A stretch of 64,000 nt of DNA, taken from positions 5,272,501-5,336,500 of the forward strand of contig NZ_CP109450.1 in assembly GCF_041438865.1 (NCBI RefSeq), written 5' to 3'. Shown piece by piece: positions 63,282-64,000 of the stretch. Both the position numbers and the translations under genes were made by a program. The notes beneath the pieces are model-generated. The model saw nothing but the letters and a program-made list of their open reading frames with translations. It was not told the origin of the DNA and searched no databases. Each line of letters opens with the position of its first letter. Position 1 is the stretch's first letter. The DNA comes from Streptomyces sp. NBC_01471. Its GTDB lineage: Bacteria > Actinomycetota > Actinomycetes > Streptomycetales > Streptomycetaceae.

Positions 63282-64000
63282 GTGCTCTTGACCATCCGGC
63301 GTTCCCACCCGAGACGTTCCGGCGTCCGGCGCCTCATGCCGCCCGCCGCTCTGCTCGCCGCGGCCCTGCTGGTGTCCGGGGCCACGACCGCCGACGCGGC
63401 CCCGGCGGCCCCCGCCACATCGGTGTTCCCGGCCAACCCGTACGCGGGTCCGCCCGGGACCGCCACCATGCACGGCGACACCGGCTCCTCCGACACCACT
63501 CCGCTCGCCGGTCCGGGGGCCGGAAGGCTCTCCAGCAAGCTGAACGGGCTGCTGTCCGCCTGCCCCACTGTCCTCGTCGGGTCCGACGACTACCCCGTGG
63601 CCCTCTGCACGCCGATCCTGGGCCAGGTGCCCACCGTCCATCTCCTCGATCCGCACAGCGGCGCCTCCCTCGCCTCGCTCACACTCACCAAGGGCTCACT
63701 GCTCGGCGGTGTCTACGCCTACATCGACCACCAGGACCGGCTGGTCGTCGTCGACGGCAGCCGCTCCCTGCTGCGCATAGGGCACCACCGTGACGACGCC
63801 GGCGCCTGGCGGCTGACCGTCGACAAGAGCCTCTCGCTCGCCGCGGCAGTGCCCGCGGACGACGCCGTCACCGGGCTCTCGCCGGACTGGCAGGGCCGCG
63901 TCTGGTTCGCCACCGGGGGCGGTGTGGTCGGCACCGCGGACGACACCACCTCGACGGTGCGGTCCACACGGCTTCCCGCCGGTGAGCGGATCGCCAACAG
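63282..64000 (+). CDS. Secreted beta-propeller-like protein (partial)
   Basis: 239 codons seen, cut by the right edge. GTG 63282 has GGAG upstream. A signal peptide (IRRSHPRRSGVRRLMPPAAL, then LAAALLVSGATTADAAPAAP) is followed by repeated short strands with YVxxx-type turns (GGVYAYIDHQDRLVVVDGSR, LSPDWQGRVWFATGGGVVGT) that look like propeller blades. A lipid-free secreted protein. Family not determined without the remainder. Confidence 0.7.
   Translation, partial: MLLTIRRSHPRRSGVRRLMPPAALLAAALLVSGATTADAAPAAPATSVFPANPYAGPPGTATMHGDTGSSDTTPLAGPGAGRLSSKLNGLLSACPTVLVGSDDYPVALCTPILGQVPTVHLLDPHSGASLASLTLTKGSLLGGVYAYIDHQDRLVVVDGSRSLLRIGHHRDDAGAWRLTVDKSLSLAAAVPADDAVTGLSPDWQGRVWFATGGGVVGTADDTTSTVRSTRLPAGERIAN

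Overview
The window is about 70 percent G+C, with near-universal G/C at third codon positions, many GTG and some TTG starts, four-base stop/start overlaps inside operons, and gene content (DynA/DynB-type dynamins, EttA, GlbO, an LAETG cell-wall protein, several GTG-started regulators) that points firmly to a Streptomyces chromosome, mostly core-like rather than chromosome-arm sequence.

Layout. 1-3960: a LacI-regulated sugar ABC importer on the minus strand, whose last gene fuses permease and binding protein and runs off the left edge. 4076-7867: RecD2-type helicase and citrate synthase with a strong terminator. 8569-13115: a compact RiPP biosynthetic cluster, which I consider the most interesting item: a 27-residue acidic precursor peptide, an HExxH peptide-modifying enzyme, a YcaO protein, a SAM methyltransferase and a cytochrome P450, apparently one operon closed by a hairpin. 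13142-13793: a small metal-binding-like protein and an HTH protein. 14062-21403: myo-inositol catabolism (isomerase-like protein divergent from iolC, a Cgl0159-type aldolase-like gene, iolB, iolD, iolA). 21502-22793: Tat-exported DyP peroxidase. 22882-26932: an ECF sigma / anti-sigma / ABC exporter operon. 27045-33055: an aminoglycoside kinase-like gene, a hydrolase-ABC ATPase fusion with its permease, and a DMT transporter. 33081-37111: radical SAM, DUF1152, TerB and HAD genes. 37282-41751: a double-domain Lrp regulator next to an amidohydrolase and NCS1 permease. 41963-47792: MFS pump, second-type lgt, MarR, an orphan small protein, and a TetR/DszC-like monooxygenase pair with a clear operator. 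48057-52147: a decayed accessory patch with an intact IS701-like insertion sequence, a small secreted protein, and remnants of a radical SAM/SPASM gene and an XRE regulator, ending at the 3' side of tRNA-Arg(UCU). 52549-64000: dynA-dynB, ssbB, a thioester-domain surface protein, an unknown protein, ettA, a thioesterase, a conserved hypothetical, glbO and the start of a secreted protein.

How parts work together. In the RiPP cluster the YcaO would modify the peptide backbone, the HExxH enzyme would probably hydroxylate a side chain, and the methyltransferase and P450 would tailor the product; no dedicated protease or exporter is visible. The iol genes convert an inositol-derived ketone to acetyl-CoA and malonate semialdehyde derived units; iolG and a dedicated transporter are absent here. 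The ECF and hydrolase-ABC operons look like envelope-facing systems. All functional calls are from sequence motifs read by eye; no database search was run.
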